Assembly (NCBI GenBank): GCA_027605045.1
Contig: JAQFWX010000054.1
Span: 1 to 64,000, forward strand
Length of the DNA: 64,000 nucleotides
Source: Phallus indusiatus
Lineage: Eukaryota; Basidiomycota; Agaricomycetes; Phallales; Phallaceae
Direction: 5' to 3'
Shown: positions 1-13,647 of the stretch, piece by piece
Numbering within the stretch: the first letter of the stretch is position 1
Layout: every line of letters begins with the position of its first letter
The notes under the pieces: model-generated
What the model was told of the DNA's origin: nothing
Database searches by the model: none
What the model saw: only the letters and a program-made list of their open reading frames with translations
Translations under genes and position numbers: made by a program

Positions 1-290
1 CAGCTTTGGACGACTTGGACACCAGCTGAGCCATTCTTAAGTGTGGTCGGCATAAGGGTTATGCTGCAACATTCTACAGTGCCCATGCTACACAGTCAAA
101 GACAAGAATTAGTCACATATAATGCGAATTGACAATTTGAACCTTACCCGAAAAGTTTACGAGAAGTATCGAGTACTTGATTTCGGTTGTTTTCCCCTTC
201 TGAGGCAGGAAAGGGTCTGCACGCGACTTGACCAGCAAGAACGCTGGAAACGATAAACACAAGCAGGGAGGAATGAAAGAGAAATTGCAT
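1..290 (-). CDS. Partial secreted protein, 5' part only
   Basis: This gene runs off the left edge. I read exon 1 as 290..148 and exon 2 from 87 to the edge, joined by a 60-nt intron with a GTAAGG donor and a TGTGTAG acceptor; the frame stays open across the junction and to the edge. The protein begins MQFLFHSSLLVFIVSSVLAG, a typical signal peptide with a likely cleavage site near Ala19-Gly20. The mature part seen is about 55 residues, with a single Cys shortly after the cleavage site and a CC pair (VECCSI). The CC pair recalls hydrophobins, but the spacing to the first Cys does not fit the hydrophobin pattern and the remaining cysteines are outside the window, so I do not assign a family. Secretion is well supported by the leader; function is unknown. 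The gene diverges from MDM35 with about 360 bp between their starts. Confidence 0.5.
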
Positions 291-647
291 GTTAACGGTA
301 AAAGATAGTACGATTAAGATGAGTAAACTCGAGAGATTTGAAAAGACTGCTTTGAAGGAGGGACGAGGAAATTAGAGAAAGAGGTAGCCTTGTTATATAG
401 AGAACAATAAGGAAATGAACGAGCGGCTTCTGAAACGTTGTCCACCCTCCATGTCCAGTATTGTTTGTCCTTGTCGTCCTATTATCCGTTCAGTCCCACC
501 GAAATTATCACCTGTGTTGTTATCAGCTGTCCCTCAACGAGTTTTGTCCTTGTTCCATGTCGCTCAAGTTGAGTGCATTCACCGGGACCGAGTCTAAACA
601 GGTAAGCGCCCGCGGCATCTCATCCAGCCTTTTGTCTCGTCAATGTC
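291..647. promoter_or_regulatory. Divergent intergenic region, MDM35 / secreted protein
   Basis: No gene is supported here. The stretch must carry promoters for both divergent neighbours. A TATA-like GTTATATAG lies near position 391. Short open frames are present at 415-597 and 461-709, but neither has a recognisable product. Confidence 0.4.
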
Positions 648-1015
648 ATGGCGTCCTCGCTCGCCTCCGAATGCACACCACTCAAACTAAAATACGACGC
701 CTGTTTTAATGCATGGTTTGAAGGATATCTCGAGCCGGTTACAGGAGCTCAGACATCTGAAGCTAAAAAGGACTGGGCCGCTATGAAGGCTAAACAGTAC
801 GATGAACAGTGCGGAAAGCTCTGGGAGAGTTATAGAACATGTCTTCAAGTACGTTCGTAATTCTTTAACACACTCCAAATTTCTTAAGATGCGTTCATGT
901 ATAGGGTGCGCTCGATGACAAAGGGATAACAGAACTCTTGCAGCAAGCACAAAAAGAAGACCCTCTTCTCCACCAGCCGCCACCTCCTTCGGAAATGTTG
1001 GAAAAGTCAAATTAA
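648..1015 (+). CDS. MDM35: Mdm35/TRIAP1-like twin CX9C intermembrane-space protein
   Basis: There are two exons, 648..848 and 905..1015, with a 56-nt intron, giving about 103 residues. The protein shows the twin CX9C helix-hairpin: a first pair in ECTPLKLKYDACFNAWF and a second in QCGKLWESYRTCLQ, each with exactly nine residues between the cysteines. Mdm35 proteins are folded by the Mia40 disulfide relay in the mitochondrial intermembrane space. They bind Ups1/Ups2 (PRELI) proteins to shuttle phosphatidic acid or phosphatidylserine between the two mitochondrial membranes. The length and the acidic/glutamine-rich tail with a PPPP stretch fit the family. There is no N-terminal presequence, as expected for a Mia40 substrate. 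The start is the first ATG of the frame that precedes the first CX9C. Confidence 0.9.
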
Positions 1016-1096
1016 TTTACAATCATATAAATATACCATCATTCAAATGTAGCAATGTCGTCTGTAATATATAACCACCTTCACTCGCCCTCGCTC

Positions 1097-2005
1097 TCAC
1101 CAACCACCTTCAAACTCTCGAGCCTTAGCGGGTATAGGTGAACTCCTGCCGACATTTGCGCGTCCATCAGTCGTTGACACGGCATAACCAGCCACTGGAT
1201 TTCCATGGACAGACTCAGCCGGTCTCCGGTATTCAATCTTTTCTACCTTTACATCTCCGTCAATTAGCTGATAGACATACGTCGTTACGACAGCGCCTTG
1301 TATGTCCATAAGCGCAAACGAGGGTATCACCGGTCTAAGCAACGAAAGTAAAAATCAACATCACACTTGGCAGAGGGAAAGGCCCATAACGCCACGTACC
1401 CTTTAATGAGACCTGTCCAAGCACCAGTCGCACTACCAGGATTGAGGAAAAAGTGTCCGCTGTGTTCCACAGCTTCGAATGTATGTGTTCCGCCGCTGAT
1501 AAGCATGTCAACATCCATCTGACGCGCGATAGCGGCCAGAGAATCGATGTCGCCTGTTGGCACGCATTGTTGGCCGTGAATGACGCCTATGCGGATGGGA
1601 GCGTGAACTAAGATCTGTGAAAGCGGATATCTTGGGTCCTTACATTTGGTCAATTAGACAAGACAAATATTGAATTAAAGAACTGAGTTACTATACTTCA
1701 TCAAAATCACCACGGACTACGTGGACGTCGGGTGAAACTGTGCGAAGGTACTCAAAGGTTTCCTTGTCGCAAACATTTCCTGTACAAATAATCTGTTGTA
1801 TCTTTCCGGGTACCTTGAATGAGCGGAATTAGTCACATGTGAACTACCACAAATCAGCCAAGTATAACGCACTAATAGCTTCTTGAATTTCGGGGGTAGA
1901 TCATGCACCCTAAATGGAATTCTACTTAGCAAACTTCAAAGTTTTGAGGAGTAAGACTTACCTGTGGGGAATATGAAAGTCTCCAATGACCAAAACAAGC
2001 ACCAT
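1097..2005 (-). CDS. VPS29: Vps29, retromer subunit
   Basis: Five exons (2005..1962, 1909..1873, 1813..1697, 1638..1400, 1334..1097) join in frame to give about 224 residues. Vps29 is the metallophosphoesterase-fold subunit of the retromer coat, which recycles cargo from endosomes to the Golgi. Visible signatures are the N-terminal [12 protein letters not shown], then [30 protein letters not shown] and a GGTHTFEA block. In real phosphoesterases these positions bind metal; in Vps29 the catalytic histidine is replaced and the fold is a binding platform, and here the GTHTFEA motif lacks the GHTH pair of active enzymes. The C-terminal strand [11 protein letters not shown] is typical. The protein is longer than the roughly 185 residues of animal Vps29, mainly through a disordered C-terminal tail. 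It is convergent with MDM35. Confidence 0.92.
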
Positions 2006-2163
2006 ACTCAAGCGATTTTCTAATGATTTGTATGTAAATTACAATAGTGATTGCATGAAAGAGGTTGGAAATCCGAAATATGGTCACGGTCTCTTTTCCG
2101 TCTGTGACAACCGCTCGTCACTAAAGCCAGTCTGGCATCCTTCACTCTCAATATTTTAGTCAA

Positions 2164-3047
2164 ATGAGTCGGTTGGTGCGTCCTAAATCACTGCTCCTTG
2201 TGATACATTTTTTATCATATAACAGACTTTGCCCAAAAGGCTAGCACTGTATAGTCGCTCAAGCACTCCCAGAGGCCGTGAAATTATCCTTGAAATCCTA
2301 CAAAAGACATACCCTGCCCCGATTCATTCACGAGAACTTTTTCAACGAATACGTGATGAATACCCCAATGAAAAGCTGCCACCTCTGCCCTCAAATACAC
2401 CTGTCATTCAAATTCACCGTGAAACATCGCCGTCGAAAGGGAAGGATCCTGAAATACCATATCCCGATCATCCCATCCGCTCATTGAGGTCCGCGTTTCA
2501 ATTTGCGTTCGCTACTTTATTGAGACGTTGAACATATGCGTATTAGGTATCTCAAGGATATAATAATGGAAGATTTGGTCCACCGACGACAAGTTAAAAA
2601 GGTGCACACGATGCGGGAGCCCACCCCGGAAGAACTGCAACAGAAGAAGTCAAAAAATAAGGGCAAAAAAGGAAAAGCCTTGAATAAATCGCTGGTGACT
2701 ATAAACGTGAAAGGAATGGTCGATCAATGGGGGTGGGTACTCATGACGTCGAAAGAAGTTGACACAGCGAAACAAGAAAAAGAGAGAATCCAAAAGGCAA
2801 TAGAGGGTCAAAAGAATCTGGATGAGAAGAAGGTGAAAAAGGATATACGTGTACTGTTTATGGAGCAATGGGGACACTTGAATCCAAGACGTCAGCGGGC
2901 ACGAGCAGAGAAACTGGAAAGAGAGGAAAAGAAAGCGACTCAGTTAGAGAGAGTACGAGAGGAGGGAAGGAAGGAAATACAACTTGGTATGTATTCTCCT
3001 CTCATAGACTAAAAATGCCTAATCTTTTTTTAGATAATGTAGTCTAA
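2164..3047 (+). CDS. Unrecognised basic protein with charged C-terminus
   Basis: I do not recognise this family. Four exons (2164..2175, 2226..2488, 2547..2986, 3034..3047) close exactly in frame and give about 242 residues. The first coding exon is only 12 nt (MSRL) and the last is 14 nt. The N-terminal half contains a helix-rich block (REIILEILQKTYPAPIHSR) that resembles a small winged-helix or restriction-like N-domain, then a proline-rich linker and a conserved-looking block RSLRYLKDIIMEDLVHRR. The C-terminal 130 residues are very rich in Lys/Glu/Arg and probably form a long helix; a KKSKNKGKKGKA run could be a nuclear or RNA-contact segment. A mitoribosomal or ribosome-biogenesis role is imaginable from the composition but nothing here proves it. 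It diverges from VPS29 with about 160 bp between starts. Confidence 0.6.
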
Positions 3048-3711
3048 AATACATGAATTTAAGGGTTAATTTTACATTTAATCACGTGTGTGCGGATTTC
3101 CCAGTGTTCAACGAAAGAAATCATGTGCTCAGCAAGGATTTCCACTGAACGTGTACGTTCAAGTACAGTTTGTTGGAAACTCAACGTGTATGTCTGTTTT
3201 GACACCGGTTCTGTGGAACTTAGAGTCCTTTTGTGCGTGTTCAAGGAGTGTTTTGTTTCGCAGCGTGACATCATGATTGCCTGAAGGAGCCGACATCAAT
3301 TCTTGTCTTTCGGCATTGAGACTGGGTATTGCATATGTGTTTTACTCTGACCCTGTCAGCGTTTAAATCAATCCTGTTCGATTGGGTTTGTTTCTGGCAT
3401 CGTCTGCCACATCGTGCGACCAGACATGAAGTTGAGAATTCCTGAGAGAACCAATGAGAAACAGTTCGTTTGCCAACTTCAGGTGCATACACAACTGGAT
3501 CAGGCTATGCCTGTGTATTCAATCTTGGACTTAGCCTAATTAAAGTTGAAGAAGTCACATATTCACTTCAAATGATTAAGTATTTAAGCTCCGAGGAGAA
3601 CGTTCCGAATTAACTTGGTTTTTATAATTGTCGCAGTTCCCAAGGCCGGTTATCAGCCCTTTCCCGTTTCCTTGTTGTTGTCGTTCAGTTCGCCACGTTT
3701 CCCGCGCAAGA
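3048..3711. other. Intergenic, no gene seen
   Basis: Overlapping short frames occur on both strands (3059-3492), but none has splice-linked continuity or a recognisable motif. The right part, with CT-rich sequence close to the next start, is the likely promoter and leader of the dienelactone hydrolase gene. Confidence 0.4.
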
Positions 3712-4928
3712 ATGACGACCGTTTGCGAACGCTGCGTCCAAGGCTATCTCCTGGGAGGGGAGCCAACTGGTGTCTTCGAGGGCCCAGCCTACTTCAAAGC
3801 GTCACCAGTTCCTTCCAATCGCGCTATTATTCTCCTCAGCGATATTTTTGGACTCAAGATCCCCAACGCCAAGTTACTTGCAGATAGGTACAGCGAGAAA
3901 CTGGGGTGCGATGTGTGGGTACCAGATTTGTTCGAAGGTCGGTGAGATTATGTGTATTCACTTGTCTTCGGTGGTGTGAGATTGAATGCTCTATCATCGC
4001 AGGCAACCCACCCTTTACTCCAGAACAACTAGCTCCAGTGATACACGATGTTCCAAACACTCCGACGCCTTTTTGGTCGAAGATCAAGTTTACTGGAACC
4101 ATTCTCACATCACTCCCAAAGCTTATGGGCATCAGAGTAAGCCCCATTATGCAGCTTTTTTTTTAAAAAAAACTAACGACAGTACATTGAAAGTCGAATT
4201 TAGTTGATAATCGCATCGTGACTGTATGCTCAGATTCAGTAGAGTCTAAATGTCTTATTAATTTATTGATTTGGATCTATGTAGTTCGGACGTCGAATTA
4301 AGTTAGAGAAGAAATACGAAAAAATCGGTGTAATTGGGTATGAATTTCGAGAATTGGCCTTTTGACATATCAAACGTCTTTACTAGATTTTGCTTCGGTG
4401 GAAGCATGGTCGTCCGACTCGGGTCAACTGATATATTCGATTCCGCTGTTGTGGCCCATCCAGGCCGTATTAGCGCAAAAGAGATCCAAGCTATGAGAGT
4501 AAATATCGCCTTCCTTATCCTTCCATAATCAACCTAAACAACAGCAATTTCCTAGATCCCTACCTCTTGGATATGTGCAGAAGGTCAGTTCAATTTTTGA
4601 CCACTAGTCGCGACTTTTTGATCCACATTGTTGAAGAGGACAGGACATTCCCCCCATCTTTGAGAAAAGAAGCTGAAACCATCTTTAAAAGAAAGCATGA
4701 AATTGACAAACTTGAGTACGAATTCAAGGACTACAAGGGTAAAAATCAATAATATATTTTGACATTTGAGAAACACGTTGCTTACTAGTCTTTTCATTAG
4801 GCACCGTACACGGTTTCGCTGCACGCCCAAATCTTGAGATACCCGTGGTGAAGCAAGCCTTCGAAGCATCTTTTGAACAAACCATAGCTTGGTTCAACAA
4901 AACTTTACCTACCGAAAAACTCTCTTAG
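3712..4928 (+). CDS. Dienelactone hydrolase family protein
   Basis: Seven exons (3712..3937, 4003..4136, 4285..4337, 4387..4498, 4556..4583, 4637..4738, 4801..4928) give about 260 residues, the normal length. Dienelactone hydrolases are alpha/beta-hydrolases that open the lactone ring in the chlorocatechol and related aromatic degradation routes; many fungal members have unknown natural substrates. The triad is intact. The Cys nucleophile sits in GFCFGGS, formed across the exon 3/4 junction. The acid is in the EEDRTFPP block, and the His is in GTVHGFAARP. The N-terminal MTTVCERCVQGYLLGGEP is typical of fungal members. No signal peptide is seen, so the protein is probably cytosolic. It is convergent with SMC3, about 150 bp apart. 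Substrate cannot be told from sequence. Confidence 0.9.
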
Positions 4929-5079
4929 ACTCTTACATGGGACCGAAAGTCCTTTTCCTGGGTTTAATGTATTGGGTGCTTGACAAAATGTATACAGTTA
5001 TTTAAACAACAATATGATAACACTAGCCAGTGCTTCTACAAAATTATAACTACAGCAAATAAGACACAAAACGCATACA

Positions 5080-9822
<4,743 letters not shown>

Positions 9823-10285
9823 CTGGAGTGAGTTGGTAACGGAAACACGCGACCAAAACGCGTTAAACTTTGGTTAACCTATCAGTCAACTTCAAGGAAC
9901 TTGATTCTCTTCGCTCGTGCGTGCACTTGCTGTGATTTGGATGCAATACGCGTTAATTGGTCTGGTATGGCTTTTGTGTGGGTTTGGATCCCGGCGGAGT
10001 GTGACAGAAAGTTGGTCACACATGGATGCTTAGAGCACCCGTCAAATTCAAGGACGTATCTTATTTTGAAGTTGTGAAAGAACCAACAAGCAACGCGGAA
10101 AATATAAACTTCTGGAAGCAAGAGCTAGACGACTTTGATGCGAAGCGGGTAACTCTACAAGGTCAATGTCTTTTTACAGAATGCCGCGCACGCTCACTCA
10201 TAATTCATTCACCAACTCGATTAAGATAGATTTTGAAAGTAAATTAACAGCTAATAAAATTATCCAACATCACTTGTGTGCGGTT
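9823..10285. promoter_or_regulatory. Intergenic, SMC3 promoter region
   Basis: This holds the upstream region of SMC3 and the 3' end of the Glu/Gln-rich gene. A plus-strand frame from 10026 reads about 40 plausible residues and could splice to a 48-residue product, but I recognise nothing and do not call it. Confidence 0.35.
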
Positions 10286-11554
10286 CTAATCGGTTGTCTG
10301 ATGCTGTGGCTCAGCTTCTGGATCTACTCCTGTTTTGGGATCTGCTTCCCCGCCCTGTTGTTCTCCTGTCGCTTCGTCATCTAGGTCGAGTAAATTTGCT
10401 TGTGCACCATCCATTTTCACTTCCACGAACTCCGTTCCCGAATTTAGGAAATCCAGAACCTCAGCCCCGTCATCGACATTTCCAAATGGCGTTTCTCCCG
10501 AGTTCTGCACATCCGTAATTTGGATCGCTATTTCGCCATTGACTGCTACATTTTCTTCCTCGTGTTCTTCTTCGGCGTGATCTGCATTATCTTCCCCGGA
10601 TTGTCCTTCAGCGCCAGGCTCGTTTGCGACGTCCACTGCAGCTGTTTCTGTGTTGACATCATCTTCCCAATTGTCCCAGACCTGCTCTTGCTGGTTAAGA
10701 GTCTCTGTCTCGTCTGATTTTTCATGAGGTTCATCTTCATGCTGCTCCTCTTCTTGTTGCTCCTCTTCTTGCTGCTCCTCTTCTAGTTGCTCCTCTTCGT
10801 TCTGTTCCTCCTCGTGCTGTTCCCCCTCGGGCTGTTCCCCCTCGTGCTGCTCCCATTGATACGTACTCTCCTCTTCAGCCACGTGTTCTTCGGCTGAGAG
10901 CCCTGATACATCATTGTGGATAGGAGTAGATTCCCTTATGTCGCTGTGGTCGACAGCTTCAGCACCGTATTTCTCAAAATAGGATTCGACTGGAGAAACG
11001 GCTATCAGAGAAGAAAAAAAAGTGAATTTCGGTCATCTCGTATTACCAGGCTTAAATTTTGATTTGACGACTGACCTGCTGGTGGTAATGCTTCCAAACG
11101 CACACGCATGAACTTCATATTGTTTGTCATGCGCTGCAAAACTTCCTCTCCTAATTCCTCCATTAATGTATCGTATAGGTTCAGACCCTGCATGTAGTCC
11201 ATTCGAGCCAATTCACACTCATCCATCACTTCATATGCCAAACCCCGAATGCTGAAAGCGAACGGTGCCCAGATTGCCGGCGAATCCGGATTTGAAAGCC
11301 ATCCACTCAGCTCAGCGATTACAGCGGTGGGGTCACCACGTAAAGACTTTCCCATGACTTGGAAAAGGATAAGATGAGGATTTTGTATTGTATTATTATC
11401 ATTCCTATTCAGTAAATGTAAGTCTGCGCTACTTTTCTCAGTAAGAAGGGCCGAACTAACATAGTGACTTTTGTCTTGAAAGAAGCGGTGTGTGGTAGAA
11501 GGCAATATCTGGGAATTCGTTTCGCGGCAGGAATTTTTCTTGGGCAGTCACCAT
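10286..11554 (-). CDS. Unrecognised protein with acidic Glu/Gln repeat tail
   Basis: Three exons (11554..11461, 11357..11076, 11001..10286) join in frame to about 363 residues. I do not recognise the family. The first about 125 residues look folded and helical (MGKSLRGDPTAVIAELSG, YEVMDECELARMDYMQGLNL); the pattern of aliphatic positions would suit a TPR-like or helical bundle, but no clear repeat is visible. From about residue 180 onward the protein is acidic and disordered, with eight copies of a five-residue unit of the type EEEQ+X, then an Asp/Glu-rich stretch ending QHQTTD. No signal peptide or membrane segment is seen. An alternative shorter start at 11355 (MGKSL) is possible if the 5' intron is not real, but the upstream exon keeps frame and gives a sensible MVTAQEKFLPRNEFP leader. 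Confidence 0.6.
10730..10849 (-). repeat. 15-nt tandem repeat coding for EEEQX units
   Basis: Eight consecutive 15-nt units of the form CTCCTCTTCTTGTTG (plus strand) encode the five-residue acidic repeat in the Glu/Gln-rich protein. Unit drift is mainly at third positions and in the fifth residue (H, P, N, L, Q). Confidence 0.85.
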
Positions 11555-12246
11555 CCTAGTCGATCTTTTTATGTAGAGGTTGGCATGCGTCCGCCTTCAG
11601 GGATCCGCGTTCAATCAGATATATCTTTACGTGCTGAAGTTTGAATAACCGCATCAGTTTCGTACAAGCCACGCAGAAACGCTCATGGAATAGCGATTTT
11701 ATGTGTCGTTATCAGATCCATCTCACCCAAAATTACGACCACACAGCGGAAGGTCGTATGTAGGCGCGTGGATCCTCCGTGCCCTTACAACGTGGCCAAA
11801 TTTAAATCGCGGGCAAACTCGCCAGGGCTAAGACCAAGGGAACGGATTCGCGCCTGATTTAGTTGCGAACAGGCCGCAGATTCCGTGAAATAATGAACTT
11901 CGGTAGGCCGGAGGCTCTACTGCAGGTTGCGAACACGGACTCGGAGCGGGTGGCAAGGAGACAGCGGCGCAGACTGTTGCCATGTGGCATCGTGTGGCAC
12001 TCGTTTGGGACTGAGAGGGCATCGAAGGGCATCCACGGGTCATCTGATCAATCACGCGCCCTTGGGACAATGGCGTAATGCCATTGGCTCTTTCCCGACG
12101 ACGTTGCATACTGTCTCGTTTGTACATGTTGATGCAGTTTCTGCAGATTCGGGTATAGCCTCAGTCGACAATATATTTTAAGTGAATAAAAGAAGACCGA
12201 GAAGTAAACCTCCTGAGTTTTCTTTTTTTTTTTCCTCCTCTCCTTC
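11555..12246. other. Intergenic, divergent promoter region
   Basis: This stretch separates the Glu/Gln-rich gene from the CFEM gene, which diverge. It contains only overlapping short frames (11828-12362) with no family signal. A pyrimidine tract (12220-12243) lies immediately before the CFEM start. Confidence 0.4.
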
Positions 12247-13237
12247 ATGTCTCGCGGAAAAATGCACATTCTAATTGCTTTTGGATTGGCTTTGTCGTTG
12301 ACAGAAGCAGCGAACGGCCAGGGCTTTTCGAGCAACATGCCCCCGTGCGTCAGCTCTTGCATTGCAAGTGCATTTGCGAGCTCAGCCTGTACTTTTATGG
12401 GCTTGTGAGTTGCGAACAGATCCCCCGTAATTTGTGTCTAGCTAGTTAATATTTAAATTAATTAGGCAAAACTGGCCTTGCGCTTGCAGCACTTCATCGT
12501 TTCAATCAGGTGTCGACTCATGCTTCAAGAACAACTGTTCCGCCGACGACGCCAGTATCGGGCAAAACCAAGTTGATGTTGAGTGTAGCAGTGGTAGGCA
12601 ACTTCACTATTCGAGGCAAACAAACACGCTGAGAACGGGTATATTACTAGCGATGAGCTCATCGATACCACCCCCATTCTCGTCGCCTACCAGCCCCTCG
12701 ACTTCTACTAGTAGTGCTGGTGGTACTAGTACCAGTGCAGGTAGTACTGGTACCACCACCCTCAGCAGCCCCGTAGCAACTAGTAGCGGAGAGAGCACCG
12801 TGTCATCCGAGTCCAGTTCGACTCCAAGCCAATCCGGGTCAAGGACAAGTTCAGGGGGCAATCTCACACCTCCCGTTCCTCCGACATCTGGAACGAGCTC
12901 AGCAGGGGGACAACCTTCCTCACAGTCTCCGTCCGCCACCTCAGGGGCCTCTGAAGGTTCAAATTCAAACCCGGGCTCGACACAGACGTCCCCGCCGGCC
13001 GGCGGCGGTGCTTCTAGCACTAGCAATTCGGGAGGCTCAGTTCTGCCCATTTCCTCAACATCAGGCTCTCCTTCAAGCTCGAGCACTTCGCCTGGCATAA
13101 CGACTATCACCAGCACCAGTAGCACGATCCAATCTTTACCCACCAATACTACTAGCCACGCATTAGAAGCTTATGGCGGCAAGTCCCTTACTGTCCTTGT
13201 GGTGCCTCTTATGATGGCTTTGGCGTATCTGGATTAA
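12247..13237 (+). CDS. CFEM-domain GPI-anchored wall protein
   Basis: Three exons (12247..12404, 12466..12593, 12651..13237) give about 290 residues. After a signal peptide (HILIAFGLALSLTEAANG) comes a CFEM domain with its eight cysteines in order. The early cysteines are in PPCVSSCIASAFASSACTF, then comes PCACSTS, and the last are in DSCFKNNCSADD and VEC. CFEM domains are fungus-specific and in several species bind heme or act in host or surface interactions. Residues from about 96 onward are a Ser/Thr/Gly/Pro-rich stalk, probably heavily O-glycosylated. The protein ends in a short hydrophobic tail (LTVLVVPLMMALAYLD) after a small-residue region, which fits a GPI-anchor signal. In CFEM proteins an Asp between the third and fourth cysteines often coordinates heme; I see no clear Asp in that position, so heme binding is uncertain. 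Confidence 0.9.
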
Positions 13238-13647
13238 TATTCTGAATCTGACATGTGTTTACCATTGTAAACGGACACTCACTACTCAAATAGGACACTG
13301 AGATCATTCTTTCGTATAATTCAGTCTGTATTTACTTACGCAGTTGTTTCGTTTATTTAAAATAAGATCATGGACTTTCCCGAAGATTACTGTTTGAACG
13401 CTGGTACGACACATTGGGAAAAAACAAAGAAAAAGAAGTTGTCTCCACTTTTTTTTTTCATCCGAAATGCTAAGGAAGATGAAGGAAAAATGATGACTTT
13501 CCGGCCAAATCTGCTCCATGTTTGACGTGACGTCATTACGTCATTTCTGTCTCATCGCGCAGACCAAAAAATGACTGAGGAGTTTTTGCATGGTGCGTCT
13601 CTTTAAATAGACAAGGAAATCGGTAGTAGAATGACCAGCTTTTTTTC
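13238..13647. promoter_or_regulatory. Intergenic, promoter of the AspRS-DUF2156 gene
   Basis: This holds the 3' region of the CFEM gene and the upstream region of the fusion gene. A cluster TGACGTGACGTCATTACGTCA near 13523-13543 contains a palindromic CRE-type TGACGTCA, the core bound by ATF/CREB bZIP factors, with flanking half-sites. An ATG at 13571 opens a short frame that leads nowhere. Confidence 0.5.

Noticed and set aside
10026..10229. Plus-strand frame that could splice to a 48-residue protein
   Set aside because: No motif, no signal, and the needed intron would be about 32 nt.
12607..13146. 179-residue minus-strand frame opposite the CFEM gene
   Set aside because: It is the antisense of the Ser/Thr-rich stalk; its Val/Leu/Glu/Pro bias mirrors the real codons on the plus strand.
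13571..13640. ATG upstream of the fusion gene as alternative first exon
   Set aside because: The only splice option puts the next exon out of frame and meets a stop.
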